This document shows positions 26,482-34,657 of a stretch of 64,000 bases of DNA, piece by piece. Origin of the DNA: Ponticaulis koreensis DSM 19734 (GTDB lineage: Bacteria > Pseudomonadota > Alphaproteobacteria > Caulobacterales > Hyphomonadaceae); assembly GCF_000420665.1 (NCBI RefSeq), contig NZ_ATVJ01000003.1, positions 326,299 to 390,298 on the forward strand, read 5' to 3'. Position 1 is the first letter of the stretch. Each line of letters starts with the position of its first letter. The position numbers were made by a program, and so were the translations under genes. The notes beneath the pieces were generated by a model. It made no database searches, was not told the DNA's origin, and saw only the letters and a program-made list of their open reading frames with translations.

Positions 26482-26901
26482 ATGGCATATTGGCTTTTCA
26501 AATCCGAACCTTCTGCCTGGAGCTGGGACCAGCAGGTCGCAAAAGGCGATGAAGGTGAAGAATGGGGCGGTGTTCGCAATTATCAGGCGCGCAATTTCAT
26601 GCGCGAGATGAAGATCGGCGATAAGGGCTTTTTCTATCACTCGCGTGAAGGGTTGGAAGTTGTCGGGATTGTAGAGGTTTGCGCCGAGGCACATCCTGAC
26701 TCTACGACTGATGATGAACGCTGGGAGTGCGTCGATATTAAAGCTGTAGAGCCTGTTCCCACCCCTGTCTCTATGAAGGATATCAAAGCCAATCCGAAGC
26801 TTGAGGATATGGTTCTGGTGAAGAACTCACGTTTGTCAGTCCAGCCTGTTACGGAAGACGAATGGAACGAGGTTTGCCGGATGGGAGGCCTTAAATCATG
26901 A
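26482..26901 (+). CDS. EVE domain protein
   Basis: 139-residue stand-alone EVE domain (PUA-like fold), recognised by the start YWLFKSEPSAWSW, the GVRNYQARNFMREM segment and the GDKGFFYHS core. EVE domains bind modified bases in DNA or RNA; bacterial single-domain members have no settled role. The ATG at 26482 follows GGGAG. Its stop overlaps the next small gene (ATGA). Confidence 0.92.
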   Translation: MAYWLFKSEPSAWSWDQQVAKGDEGEEWGGVRNYQARNFMREMKIGDKGFFYHSREGLEVVGIVEVCAEAHPDSTTDDERWECVDIKAVEPVPTPVSMKDIKANPKLEDMVLVKNSRLSVQPVTEDEWNEVCRMGGLKS

Positions 26902-27086
26902 GCGAGACACCTGAGCGCAAGCCGGTTCGCAGCGCCGCGCAGGCTGCCGCGTTCATCCTGTTTGTGGTTGCTTTGGCTAACCTGATTTACGGCTCATATT
27001 TTGGCGGTGGTCTGCCTCTGATCGTGATGAGCATTATGGGCTTTGGCATGTCCTTCATCCTGTGGCGGATGAAGCCGAAGCAATAG
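26898..27086 (+). CDS. Small two-helix membrane protein, unknown function
   Basis: 62 residues with two hydrophobic helices (about 16-33 and 38-56) and a basic C-terminal tail (RMKPKQ). The start overlaps the EVE gene stop by 4 bp, supporting a real coupled gene. No family recognised. Confidence 0.7.
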   Translation: MSETPERKPVRSAAQAAAFILFVVALANLIYGSYFGGGLPLIVMSIMGFGMSFILWRMKPKQ

Positions 27087-27100
27087 CGAGAGGCATAGCG

Positions 27101-27538
27101 ATGGAACGGCTGGAAACGGATGAGGCCTTTGAGGCGGCAACGAGTTTGCTTCTGAGTTTCGGGCTACCTGCTGACGACCTTCGCGACGAGCAGGTTAAGC
27201 TCTGGTGTGACTGTGAGGGCGATCAGCTGAACAGTTTGGCGGGACTGGAGATCTACAGTGATATTGCATTGCTGCGTTCGCTTGCGGTTCGGCCTGATTT
27301 GCAGGGGGCTGGGGAAGCGTCATCCTGCCTGAGGAAAATCGAAACAGAAGCAGAAGGGCACGGCGTGCGTGAGCTTTATCTGATGACAAACTCAGCTGAA
27401 ACCTTTTTTGCTAAACGCGGGTTTAGCGTGGTTACGCGTGATGAAGTGCCTGACGCCATCAGAGCGACATCGCAGTTTTCTTCGCTGTGTCCGGACAGTG
27501 CTACGGTGATGCGGAAAAGTATCGGAGTTGATACTTAA
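27101..27538 (+). CDS. GNAT N-acetyltransferase, ArsN2-like
   Basis: 145 residues with the GNAT core: LEIYSDIALLRSLAVRP (beta 4 and entrance to the acetyl-CoA site), the pyrophosphate loop QGAGEA, and ELYLMTNSAETFFAKRGF. The C-terminal IRATSQFSSLCPDSATVMRK closely follows the pattern of ArsN2 acetyltransferases linked to arsenic/phosphinothricin resistance. No ars genes are nearby, so the substrate is open. The ATG at 27101 follows GAGAGG. Confidence 0.82.
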   Translation: MERLETDEAFEAATSLLLSFGLPADDLRDEQVKLWCDCEGDQLNSLAGLEIYSDIALLRSLAVRPDLQGAGEASSCLRKIETEAEGHGVRELYLMTNSAETFFAKRGFSVVTRDEVPDAIRATSQFSSLCPDSATVMRKSIGVDT

Positions 27539-27548
27539 TGGCACCCTG

Positions 27549-27590
27549 TTGACACCTTTAGGTATCAAAATGTATACCTCCGGTATCAAA
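27549..27590 (+). promoter_or_regulatory. Promoter with overlapping XRE operator
   Basis: A perfect -35 TTGACA (27549-27554) and a -10-like TATACC (27573-27578, 18-bp spacer). AGGTAT (27560-27565) and ATACCT (27574-27579) form an inverted repeat covering the spacer and -10; a third half-site GGTATCAAA (27582-27590) repeats the one at 27561-27569 exactly 21 bp, two helical turns, downstream. A related GTATC/GATAC dyad is at 27519-27534. The layout fits autorepression by the XRE protein encoded in the same operon. Confidence 0.7.
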
Positions 27591-27602
27591 CGGAGATAAG
27601 CC

Positions 27603-28058
27603 ATGTCATTTCTGAAGCCAAGAAACGCAAGCGAAGCCGCCGACATTATCGCGAATGCAACCGGATGTGCGCTTGGTGGTGCTGCGATCATCTACGTCAC
27701 GAAAGTTGCAGAAGACATGGTGCAGGCAGATCTGGCGGCGGTGCTGGATTATGTTCAGATTGCATGCGCAGCGACTTTGGTGCTCATCTATCTGCCGTTT
27801 ATGATCTCTATGAAATCGCGGTTTGGCGGCATTCGAGTAAATCCTTGGAAGTCTGAAAGCTTTCTCGCTGCGAGCATGCGCAAGGCTGCGTGGACAACGG
27901 TTGGTGTGCTGCTGATCTGCCTCACGCTTATGTCGACCATGGATAATCTGATCCTGTCGCGGATCACGTCAGAGCAGGCGGTGGACGTCACTCTCGCTGT
28001 ATTGTTTCTCAGCTTGTGTGCGTCATTCTTTATCTACTCGAATGATCGGGTTGTTTAA
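27603..28058 (+). CDS. Four-helix membrane protein paired with XRE regulator
   Basis: 151 residues with four hydrophobic segments (about 18-38, 46-66, 86-110, 118-142) and short polar loops. No enzymatic motif or named family recognised. Its TAA stop overlaps the ATG of the XRE gene by one base, so the two are translated together. Small membrane protein + compact XRE regulator pairs of this kind occur in many genomes; the membrane partner may sense or be controlled by the regulator (inference). Confidence 0.8.
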   Translation: MSFLKPRNASEAADIIANATGCALGGAAIIYVTKVAEDMVQADLAAVLDYVQIACAATLVLIYLPFMISMKSRFGGIRVNPWKSESFLAASMRKAAWTTVGVLLICLTLMSTMDNLILSRITSEQAVDVTLAVLFLSLCASFFIYSNDRVV

Positions 28059-28279
28059 TGGGCGAAGCAATCGGGCCGCTGGAAAACCGTATTCGTGTTT
28101 TGAGGGCGGAAAAGAATATCAGTCAGAGTGAGTTGGCCGAGGCGATAGAGGTGTCGCGAAAAACGATCAGCACGATTGAAGTCGCACGATTCATTCCTTC
28201 GACTGTGATCGCGCTTAAGTTGGCTCGCTATTTTGATATGCCAGTCGAAGAGATTTTCTCACTGACCGACTCGGCATGA
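28058..28279 (+). CDS. XRE-family HTH transcriptional regulator
   Basis: 73-residue Cro/C1-type DNA-binding protein, essentially only the HTH (NISQSELAEAIEVSRKTISTIE at residues about 21-42) and the C-terminal DMPVEEIFSL helix typical of the small YozG-like regulators. Starts inside the stop codon of the membrane gene. Probably binds the GGTATC half-sites upstream of the pair. Convergent with gmhB, whose stop codon follows immediately. Confidence 0.92.
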   Translation: MGEAIGPLENRIRVLRAEKNISQSELAEAIEVSRKTISTIEVARFIPSTVIALKLARYFDMPVEEIFSLTDSA

Positions 28280-28807
28280 TCAGCGCGCGCCGTCTTCAAA
28301 GTCTGCGAGCGCCCATTCGGCGAACTGGTGCACATTTCCGCCGGTGAAGAAGAAGCCGCCAACGCCCGCGGCGTGCGCTGCCTCTATGTCCGTCTGTTTG
28401 TCGCCGATCAGGAAGCTCTGCTCACGCGCGACCGGGAAGTCGGCCATGGCCGACATCAGCATGCCGGGCTTGGGCTTGCGGTCGAAGCTGTCTTTGCGAT
28501 AGCGCGCAATCTCGCCTTCTTCATGGAAGGGGCAATGATAGAACCGGTCTATGTGTGCGCCGGTTTTCGCAAGCTCTGTAGACATATGGTCGTGCAGCAC
28601 CCGCATATCGTCTTCAGTGTAATAGCCGCGCGCAATGCCCGATTGGTTTGTTACGACGAACACCCACCAGCCACGATCATTAAAGGCTTTGATGCACTCT
28701 CTGGCGCCTTCAACCCACTCAAAGTCTTCCACGCGAGAGACATAGCCCTTATCGACGTTCAGAACGCCGTCACGGTCTAGAAAGAGGGCAGGGCGAATGC
28801 GGTCCAT
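28280..28807 (-). CDS. HAD phosphatase, GmhB-like (heptose 1,7-bisphosphate 7-phosphatase family) lacking zinc ligands
   Basis: 175 residues of the HAD-IIIA family: nucleophile and acid/base in FLDRDGVLN (Asp11, Asp13), TNQSG near 53-57, the RKPKPGML substrate/Lys region and GDKQTDIEAA. This matches GmhB, which dephosphorylates heptose bisphosphate for lipopolysaccharide core. In characterised GmhB a zinc is held by a CxH...CxC loop; here only C92 (and H95) remain, and the second pair is Ser107 and Asp109. Either the fold is stabilised without zinc or the substrate differs. No other heptose genes nearby. Confidence 0.85.
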   Translation of the reverse strand: MDRIRPALFLDRDGVLNVDKGYVSRVEDFEWVEGARECIKAFNDRGWWVFVVTNQSGIARGYYTEDDMRVLHDHMSTELAKTGAHIDRFYHCPFHEEGEIARYRKDSFDRKPKPGMLMSAMADFPVAREQSFLIGDKQTDIEAAHAAGVGGFFFTGGNVHQFAEWALADFEDGAR

Positions 28808-28843
28808 CAGTGGATCTATGAGCTTTGCAGGTTGAAAGACAAA

Positions 28844-30202
28844 TCAATTTGTCTGCGTGTCGGTGCTTTCCGTATCGCTGCCTTCTGCTTCGGCAGCAGC
28901 GTTAGCTTCAGCGAGTTCGGCGACCTCTTCGGCAGATTTAGGCGTGTCGCCATGCTTCACCTCTTCATCGATGGAGCGGACGACGCCTCTGTTTGCGCGT
29001 ACACCTTTCATAAACGGGATAAAGGCGAGGGCAGCCAGAATACCGGCCAGGACAAAGTTTGCGCCTTTGAACTGAACAATCGCCTCTGGCTTGGCGAAAT
29101 AGCTCAGCGTCTGAGACATGATAAGTGGCCCGATAATGGTCGTGCTTAGCGCCTGCACGCTTGCGAGTGCGCCCTGTAGTTCGCCTTGCGCATTCTTCGG
29201 GGTGACACCAGTCATTAATTGTTGGGTTGCAGGACCAGCTACGCCGCCAAACGCTGAAACTGCGAGGAAGGCATAAGCCATCCATCCGTAAACGGCGCTT
29301 GCGAAAAGGAACATGCTGAAAGTGGTAACGGCGAGGCCAAACAGCGCTGTCCGGACTGGACCTATGCTCTTAGTGAGTCGCCCCGTCAGAAAGCCCTGAA
29401 CGAACGCCGAGCCTATGCCGACAAGCGCGAGTGAGAGACCAATCTCGTTAGGCGTCCACTCATACCGGATTTCACCGTGATAGCTCCAGGTCGAGGAGAA
29501 GACAGAATGGGAAAGGCCGAAAATGCCCACGCCCACAATGAACCAGCTGACTTGTGGAAGTTTGGAGAAGTGTTTGAAAGCCCCGAACGGGTTGGCGCGT
29601 CGCAGCTCGAACGGGCGTCGGTTTTCTTTCAAAAGCGATTCCGGAAGCACCAGCAAACCATAGAGGAAATTGCATGCAGCTATGCCAGCGGCAACGAAGA
29701 ATGGCAGGCGCGTATCAATGTCGCCCAGAACACCGCCAAGGATTGGTCCAAGGACAAAACCGATGCCGAAGGCTGCGCCGATCATGCCAAAGGCTTTGCC
29801 GCGCTCCTCAGGTTCGGTGACGTCTGCGATATAGGAACTCGCCGTCGAATAGGTTGCGCTCGTCAGACCGGCCAGGGCGCGGCCTATGAATAGAACCAGT
29901 AAGGAGTGCGCAAAGCCCATAATGATGAAGTCGATACAGAGACCGGCTATCGAAATAATCAGAACGGGGCGTCTGCCGAACTTGTCTGACAGATTGCCTA
30001 TGATCGGCATGGACAGGAAATTCACCACGCCGAAGGTCGCCATAAGCAGCCCGCCAACCAGAACGGTATCCTCACCCGGCTTGCCGGTGATTTCTTCCAG
30101 ATATGCAGGCATGACCGGAATGAACAAACCGAAAGCCAGCATGTCCAGCGCGACGCAAACGATCACAAAGAGGAAGGCGTTTTTGCCGTGCTTCTCGTTC
30201 AA
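28844..30202 (-). CDS. MFS transporter, TCR/Tet-like drug:H+ antiporter family
   Basis: 452 residues with 12 predicted membrane helices. The loop 2-3 signature [12 protein letters not shown] and the motif-C region [19 protein letters not shown] identify the drug:H+ antiporter-1 branch, closest in style to TetA-like tetracycline exporters. A polar, Glu/Ala-rich C-terminal tail (about 415-452) is an addition. No tetR-type regulator is adjacent, so clinical-type tetracycline resistance should not be assumed. Confidence 0.88.
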   Translation of the reverse strand: MNEKHGKNAFLFVIVCVALDMLAFGLFIPVMPAYLEEITGKPGEDTVLVGGLLMATFGVVNFLSMPIIGNLSDKFGRRPVLIISIAGLCIDFIIMGFAHSLLVLFIGRALAGLTSATYSTASSYIADVTEPEERGKAFGMIGAAFGIGFVLGPILGGVLGDIDTRLPFFVAAGIAACNFLYGLLVLPESLLKENRRPFELRRANPFGAFKHFSKLPQVSWFIVGVGIFGLSHSVFSSTWSYHGEIRYEWTPNEIGLSLALVGIGSAFVQGFLTGRLTKSIGPVRTALFGLAVTTFSMFLFASAVYGWMAYAFLAVSAFGGVAGPATQQLMTGVTPKNAQGELQGALASVQALSTTIIGPLIMSQTLSYFAKPEAIVQFKGANFVLAGILAALAFIPFMKGVRANRGVVRSIDEEVKHGDTPKSAEEVAELAEANAAAEAEGSDTESTDTQTN

Positions 30203-30394
30203 TTGAATTGTCCCTCAACGCGTTCAAAGACCCTGACGTTGGCAATAGGACGTTTCAATTTGGAAGTCGATAGACGTTCTGGCGCAGGGGGCATGAGTCT
30301 CCACTATGCTGAAATTTTATCGTTAAAAGAGAAAAGGACGGGTGCAACTCGATCTGACTCATTATAGGTTCTTCTGAATTGGATCGGTGGGACG

Positions 30395-32122
30395 ATGGGA
30401 CGTATTGAACAGAGTGAGATGAAATCGCTCCGCGGGAAGATTCGCGACGGGGCGTTCATTTCGGCGCTAGAGCTTTGCCAGAAGCTTCTGCAGCACGATC
30501 AGAACAATCCCTATCTATGGCTCGCGTGCTCTGAAGTTCTCGAAAACCTTGAACGCTTTGATGATGCGCTGGACAGTCTAAGCAGAGCCAAGCGTCTGAA
30601 TGGTGATGCGGTGACTGTCACGGATCGGGAAATCCTGCTGGCCCGGGCGATGAAGGATGATGCCGCTGAGTTAGCTGCGCTCATTCGCAAGGGCTTTCTC
30701 AGCGATCAGCCAAACCTGAAGCACTGGTATTGGATGCGGGTATCCACACTGGCTTGGCGGACCGGAGAGAGGCCCATTGCGCTGAAAGCGCTATCTGAAG
30801 CGTTTGCACGTTATCATGCGTGTGAGGAGAGCCGACACGAAGGCAAGCAGGCTGTTCTGAATGTCCAGCCTTCTCTGCTCGCCGAATTGCTGCCTTCGGT
30901 TGCGCGGCAGTATCACGACTGCGCGTTCCTTTATGAAACTCTCTTCTATGCGCGAATGCTGGAAGGTCAGTCCAGCCTCGCGATAAATGCGTTTCTGGAG
31001 GCGAGAAAAATTGCGCCTGAAAACCGGCTTTCAAAGCCGTTCCTGGAGCGGTTTAAGCGGGAGGAGATAGATTGGGACGTGTTCGAGATACTTGCACTTG
31101 ATTACGTCACCGAGGGCACTGCGTGTGCGGAATTGATCTGGTTGCTTGTCTGGTATCGTCAGTACTCAGGAAGAGTTCCTGACGCTGTTGCGCTCTTAAA
31201 GGACAATATTGATCTGTTACGATCAGAGCCTTTGCCGTTATTTATGGCAGCGCTAGATTTTGCGTCCTCTGCGGGTATTAGTCTTAAACAGACCAAAAAC
31301 GAAAAAATCTCTCCCATGGCTGCGTTCCAGAGGGCGGTAAACGAGGACCGGTGGCATGATGCGATCGCGTACACTGACAACGAAGATCTGAAGTCCTTCG
31401 TGCGACAGGCCTTGCCATTGCTGGATTCAGGTAAAGCGCGGCTCAGTCATCCGGCGTTGGAGGAGGAAGTGATCGTCTCCGGCCCGGAGCGGCCTAATGG
31501 CATTGTATTTATCTTCACAGGCCTGGCCGATGCGCTGATAGTACCCATCAACCTGATTGATGTCTTCCTCGCCGAATTAGGACTGACAGCTGTATATTGC
31601 CGAGACTTCCAGCGTATGATTGGCTGCAACGGCATTAAATCGCTGGGAAACGACTTCGATGAGACAATTGACGGCTTCAAGTCACTCATCGCGCAATACG
31701 GTGAGAACAAGCCAGTCTTCACCATGGGGAATTCTGCAGGCGGCTATCTGGCAGGGATTTACGGAGCGAAGATCGGCGCCAAGGCGTCTTTGCTCTTTTC
31801 GCCCGTATATTCAGTGGATGCCGAAGAACTTCTTGACCGGTTTCAGGATAAGCGCGCGCGTGTCGTCATTCGCCGTATCAATAAATCATGCGATCTGAGC
31901 CGACTTCGGATGTCGGATGCCATGGAGGAAATGGGTGACAGCCCTGTCACCGCGTATGTGCCGACGGGCGATAACGAAGATGCTCGCCACGCGCAGGGGT
32001 TTGCCAGTCATTCGAACGTAACGATCCACGAGCTCGACAATTTTACAGGTCACGGGGCAATCACTCGCGCGGCAGGGCAGCGGGGCTTTCTGAACATCGT
32101 GAAAGACGCTTACGGCCTGTAA
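30395..32122 (+). CDS. TPR repeat protein fused to alpha/beta-hydrolase-like domain, unknown function
   Basis: 575 residues. The N-terminal two thirds are helical, with TPR-like repeats clearest at about residues 10-75 (ALELCQKLLQHDQNNPYLWL, DDALDSLSRAKRLN) and again at 170-215. The C-terminal part (about 365-575) looks like an alpha/beta hydrolase: a strand-rich IVFIFTGLAD, a nucleophile elbow GNSAGG with Ser447, a candidate acid D526 in GDNED, and H553 in TGHGA. The fusion has no family name I recognise. It is monocistronic, facing the VWA gene. ATG has only a weak GGTGGGA upstream. Confidence 0.75.
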   Translation: MGRIEQSEMKSLRGKIRDGAFISALELCQKLLQHDQNNPYLWLACSEVLENLERFDDALDSLSRAKRLNGDAVTVTDREILLARAMKDDAAELAALIRKGFLSDQPNLKHWYWMRVSTLAWRTGERPIALKALSEAFARYHACEESRHEGKQAVLNVQPSLLAELLPSVARQYHDCAFLYETLFYARMLEGQSSLAINAFLEARKIAPENRLSKPFLERFKREEIDWDVFEILALDYVTEGTACAELIWLLVWYRQYSGRVPDAVALLKDNIDLLRSEPLPLFMAALDFASSAGISLKQTKNEKISPMAAFQRAVNEDRWHDAIAYTDNEDLKSFVRQALPLLDSGKARLSHPALEEEVIVSGPERPNGIVFIFTGLADALIVPINLIDVFLAELGLTAVYCRDFQRMIGCNGIKSLGNDFDETIDGFKSLIAQYGENKPVFTMGNSAGGYLAGIYGAKIGAKASLLFSPVYSVDAEELLDRFQDKRARVVIRRINKSCDLSRLRMSDAMEEMGDSPVTAYVPTGDNEDARHAQGFASHSNVTIHELDNFTGHGAITRAAGQRGFLNIVKDAYGL

Positions 32123-32137
32123 GCGTCTCATAACGTC

Positions 32138-33319
32138 CTAGCGAGATAGCTCTTTCATTGCGTCTTCGAGACCAGCCAGCGTCATCTGGAACATGCGGTG
32201 CTGTCCGATGAGTTCGCCGATCAGTTTTACGGACGCAGTGTACTGCCAGGAGCCTTCCGGAGACGGGTTCAGCCAGACAAGGTCCGGGAATTGCTGCACA
32301 AGGCGCTGTAGCCAGACGCCGCCTGCTTCTTCGTTCCAATGCTCTACCGAGCCACCCGGATAGGTGATCTCATACGGGCTCATCGTCGCGTCGCCCACAA
32401 TCATCACTTTGTAGTCGGATGAGAACTTGTGAAGCACATCCCATGTCGGGATTTTGTTGTTGTGACGGCGACGATTGTCCTTCCACAGGCCCTCATAAAT
32501 GCAATTGTGGAAGTAATAATATTCAAGGTTCTTGAACTCCGACCGCGCTGCGGAAAACAGCTCCTCACACACCCGGATGTGCGGGTCCATCGAGCCGCCG
32601 ACATCGAGGAACAGAAGCAGGTTTACTGAGTTGCGGCGCTCCGGTCGCATGACGAGGTCCAGATAGCCTTGTTTCGCGGTCGCGCGAATTGTGTTGTCGA
32701 GGTCGAGCTCGTCCGGTGCGCCTGTGCGGGCCCACTTACGCAGGCGACGCATCGCAACCTTGATGTTGCGCGTGCCGATCTCAACGGAGTCGTCGAGGTT
32801 TTTGTATTCGCGCTTATCCCACACTTTTACGGCCTTGCGGTGGCGGGATTTGTTCTGCCCGATACGGACACCTTCAGGGTTATAGCCGTTTGCGCCGAAT
32901 GGGGAGGTGCCGCCAGTACCAATCCACTTATTGCCGCCTTCATGGCGTTTCTTCTGCTCTTCCAGACGCTCTTTCAGCGTGTCCATAAGCTTTTCCCAGC
33001 CGCCGAGAGATTCGATTTTCTCCATCTCTTCAGGCGTCAGGAATTTCTCAGACAGTTTGCGCAGCCATTCTTCCGGAAGGTCCTGCACATCCACTGCGTC
33101 ACCCATGGATTCGATGCCTTTGAAGGTTTCTCCGAAGACTTTGTCGAACTTGTCGATATTGCGCTCATCCTTCACCAGCGCTGTGCGCGACAGATAGTAG
33201 AACTGCTCGACTTCCATATCGATAACGCCCTTATCCATGGCATCCATAAGAGCCAGATATTCTTTGAGCGTGACCGGAACTTTGGCGTCCCGCAATTTGG
33301 TGAAGAACTTCAGAAACAT
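32138..33319 (-). CDS. VWA (von Willebrand A) domain protein, CoxE-like
   Basis: 393 residues: a charged helical N-terminal part (about 1-200) and a C-terminal VWA domain with the metal-site motif DVGGS starting at Asp239. Such proteins normally work with a MoxR AAA+ ATPase in protein maturation. The likely partner gene moxR lies 15.5 kb away at 48.9-49.7 kb instead of adjacent. Cytoplasmic: no signal peptide or membrane helix. Confidence 0.88.
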   Translation of the reverse strand: MFLKFFTKLRDAKVPVTLKEYLALMDAMDKGVIDMEVEQFYYLSRTALVKDERNIDKFDKVFGETFKGIESMGDAVDVQDLPEEWLRKLSEKFLTPEEMEKIESLGGWEKLMDTLKERLEEQKKRHEGGNKWIGTGGTSPFGANGYNPEGVRIGQNKSRHRKAVKVWDKREYKNLDDSVEIGTRNIKVAMRRLRKWARTGAPDELDLDNTIRATAKQGYLDLVMRPERRNSVNLLLFLDVGGSMDPHIRVCEELFSAARSEFKNLEYYYFHNCIYEGLWKDNRRRHNNKIPTWDVLHKFSSDYKVMIVGDATMSPYEITYPGGSVEHWNEEAGGVWLQRLVQQFPDLVWLNPSPEGSWQYTASVKLIGELIGQHRMFQMTLAGLEDAMKELSR

Positions 33320-33439
33320 TGTGCGCTTTCTCCCATTACTCTGAACCTAGCGCGATGTGGTGCGTCTGTCCAAGAGAGAAGCGCGAATTCGGCGGGTATT
33401 ACGGCTTCTGGGGGCCAGACTTTCCTAACCAATCGGTGC

Positions 33440-33445
33440 TATAAT
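33440..33445 (+). promoter_or_regulatory. -10 element placed for a leaderless transcript
   Basis: A perfect TATAAT (33440-33445) ends six bases before the ATG of the DUF2270 gene, which would put the transcription start at or next to the start codon. The -35 region is weak and there is no Shine-Dalgarno. Confidence 0.55.
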
Positions 33446-33451
33446 TGAGTC

Positions 33452-34156
33452 ATGACCTCAAATACTTCTGCCACCGAACCCGTTCAGGGCTCCAAGGAAA
33501 TTGGAGCGATCGCTCACCTTTACCGTGCGGAAGCCTACCGATCGACAATCTGGCGCCAGCGACTTGATATGACGACTAACTGGGCCGTTGTGACGACAGG
33601 CATTGCCTTGTCGCTGACGTTTTCCAGTGCGGATGCTTCGGCTTTGCCGCTTGTGCTCGTTGGATTGCTGGTTGCGATGTTCCTTCATCTGGAAGCGCGC
33701 CGGTACCGGTATTTCGACGTTTTTCGCTTCCGCGCCCGCATTCTGGAAATCGGCTTTTACGTACCGATCCTTCGCGGGCAGGCAGCAACAATCCCGCAGG
33801 ATAAAGGCAATCCATTATCTGAGGATTATATTCGTCCGCGGTTCAGAACCTCTTACCTGCGAGCGGTCGGTAAGCGCTTGCGCCGGAACTATTCCTTCAT
33901 CTTCATCATCCAGCTCATGGCGTATTTTGGGAAGCTGGAAATCCATCCGACCGATCTGGAATCCTACGAGCAGTTGATCGAAAGAGCTGCCATCGGGCCG
34001 ATCGATGGCCATATTGCGCTCGCTTGTGGCGCGGTCTTTCATCTGGGGTGGGTGCTGATTGCGATCTACACGCTGTTTCAGGAACGCGCGGACAAGTCTG
34101 AAACCAAGGATGTTCTCGATTGGGATGAAGTGCCGGATGACCATCCGCCGATCTGA
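33452..34156 (+). CDS. DUF2270 family membrane protein
   Basis: 234 residues with the family core HLYRAEAYRSTIWRQRLDMTTNWAVV (split over residues 24-49) followed by two close membrane helices (about 46-64 and 70-85), the LEARRYRYFDVFRFRARILE motif, and a further C-terminal helix (about 188-206). Function of the family is unknown. No ribosome site is seen before the ATG; transcription may be leaderless. Convergent with the 97-residue gene. Confidence 0.85.
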   Translation: MTSNTSATEPVQGSKEIGAIAHLYRAEAYRSTIWRQRLDMTTNWAVVTTGIALSLTFSSADASALPLVLVGLLVAMFLHLEARRYRYFDVFRFRARILEIGFYVPILRGQAATIPQDKGNPLSEDYIRPRFRTSYLRAVGKRLRRNYSFIFIIQLMAYFGKLEIHPTDLESYEQLIERAAIGPIDGHIALACGAVFHLGWVLIAIYTLFQERADKSETKDVLDWDEVPDDHPPI

Positions 34157-34169
34157 CCTGTAAAACGGC

Positions 34170-34463
34170 CTATTTCTTCAGTGCGTCCATCAGTTTGTCG
34201 ATGATATCGACAGCCTTGTCGCGGTCGATTACGTCGACCCATAGCTCATCGCCTTCGACCTGCAGCGCGATTGCGCCGGATTTCTCAATCTCGCGAAGGA
34301 TTGAAGCAGTTCGCCCATCCAGACCGCTGGCCATCATTGGCTCGAGTGCCTTGTCTGTTTCTTCCAGAATGCGCAGCAACGCATCCATGTGAGGCGCCGG
34401 CGCGACGGTCTGTATTGCAGGGTTAGCTGCGTCTTCAGATTTCTTCGGCGTCGGGAAGGTCAT
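34170..34463 (-). CDS. Small soluble protein, unknown function
   Basis: 97 residues, acidic, with a disordered N-terminal third (Pro/Ala) and a C-terminal half of mixed helix and strand ending in ELWVDVIDRDKAVDIIDKLMDALKK (split here as residues 73-97). The pattern suggests a small regulatory or partner protein, but no family is recognised. Convergent with the DUF2270 gene, 13 bp apart. Reading frame quality and position in an otherwise empty interval support it. Confidence 0.6.
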   Translation of the reverse strand: MTFPTPKKSEDAANPAIQTVAPAPHMDALLRILEETDKALEPMMASGLDGRTASILREIEKSGAIALQVEGDELWVDVIDRDKAVDIIDKLMDALKK

Positions 34464-34657
34464 TCTACATACTCAGATTTGGCAGGTGTCACATTCCGAG
34501 TGTTGGCAGGGAATGTGGAGAGTTCATGGCATAGAGCGCCCGAAACTGCATCCTGCCCAGATAAGCATGTATCTGACGTAAACGCATCAGCTGTATATGC
34601 TGATTGACGATTCACAGGGTTTCACATCTGTTGGAGGCAGATTGCGGGAGAGAGATC

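Noticed and set aside
28844..30202. A specific tetracycline resistance gene
   Set aside because: The TCR/Tet MFS family label is about fold; there is no TetR-type regulator and many relatives export other compounds.
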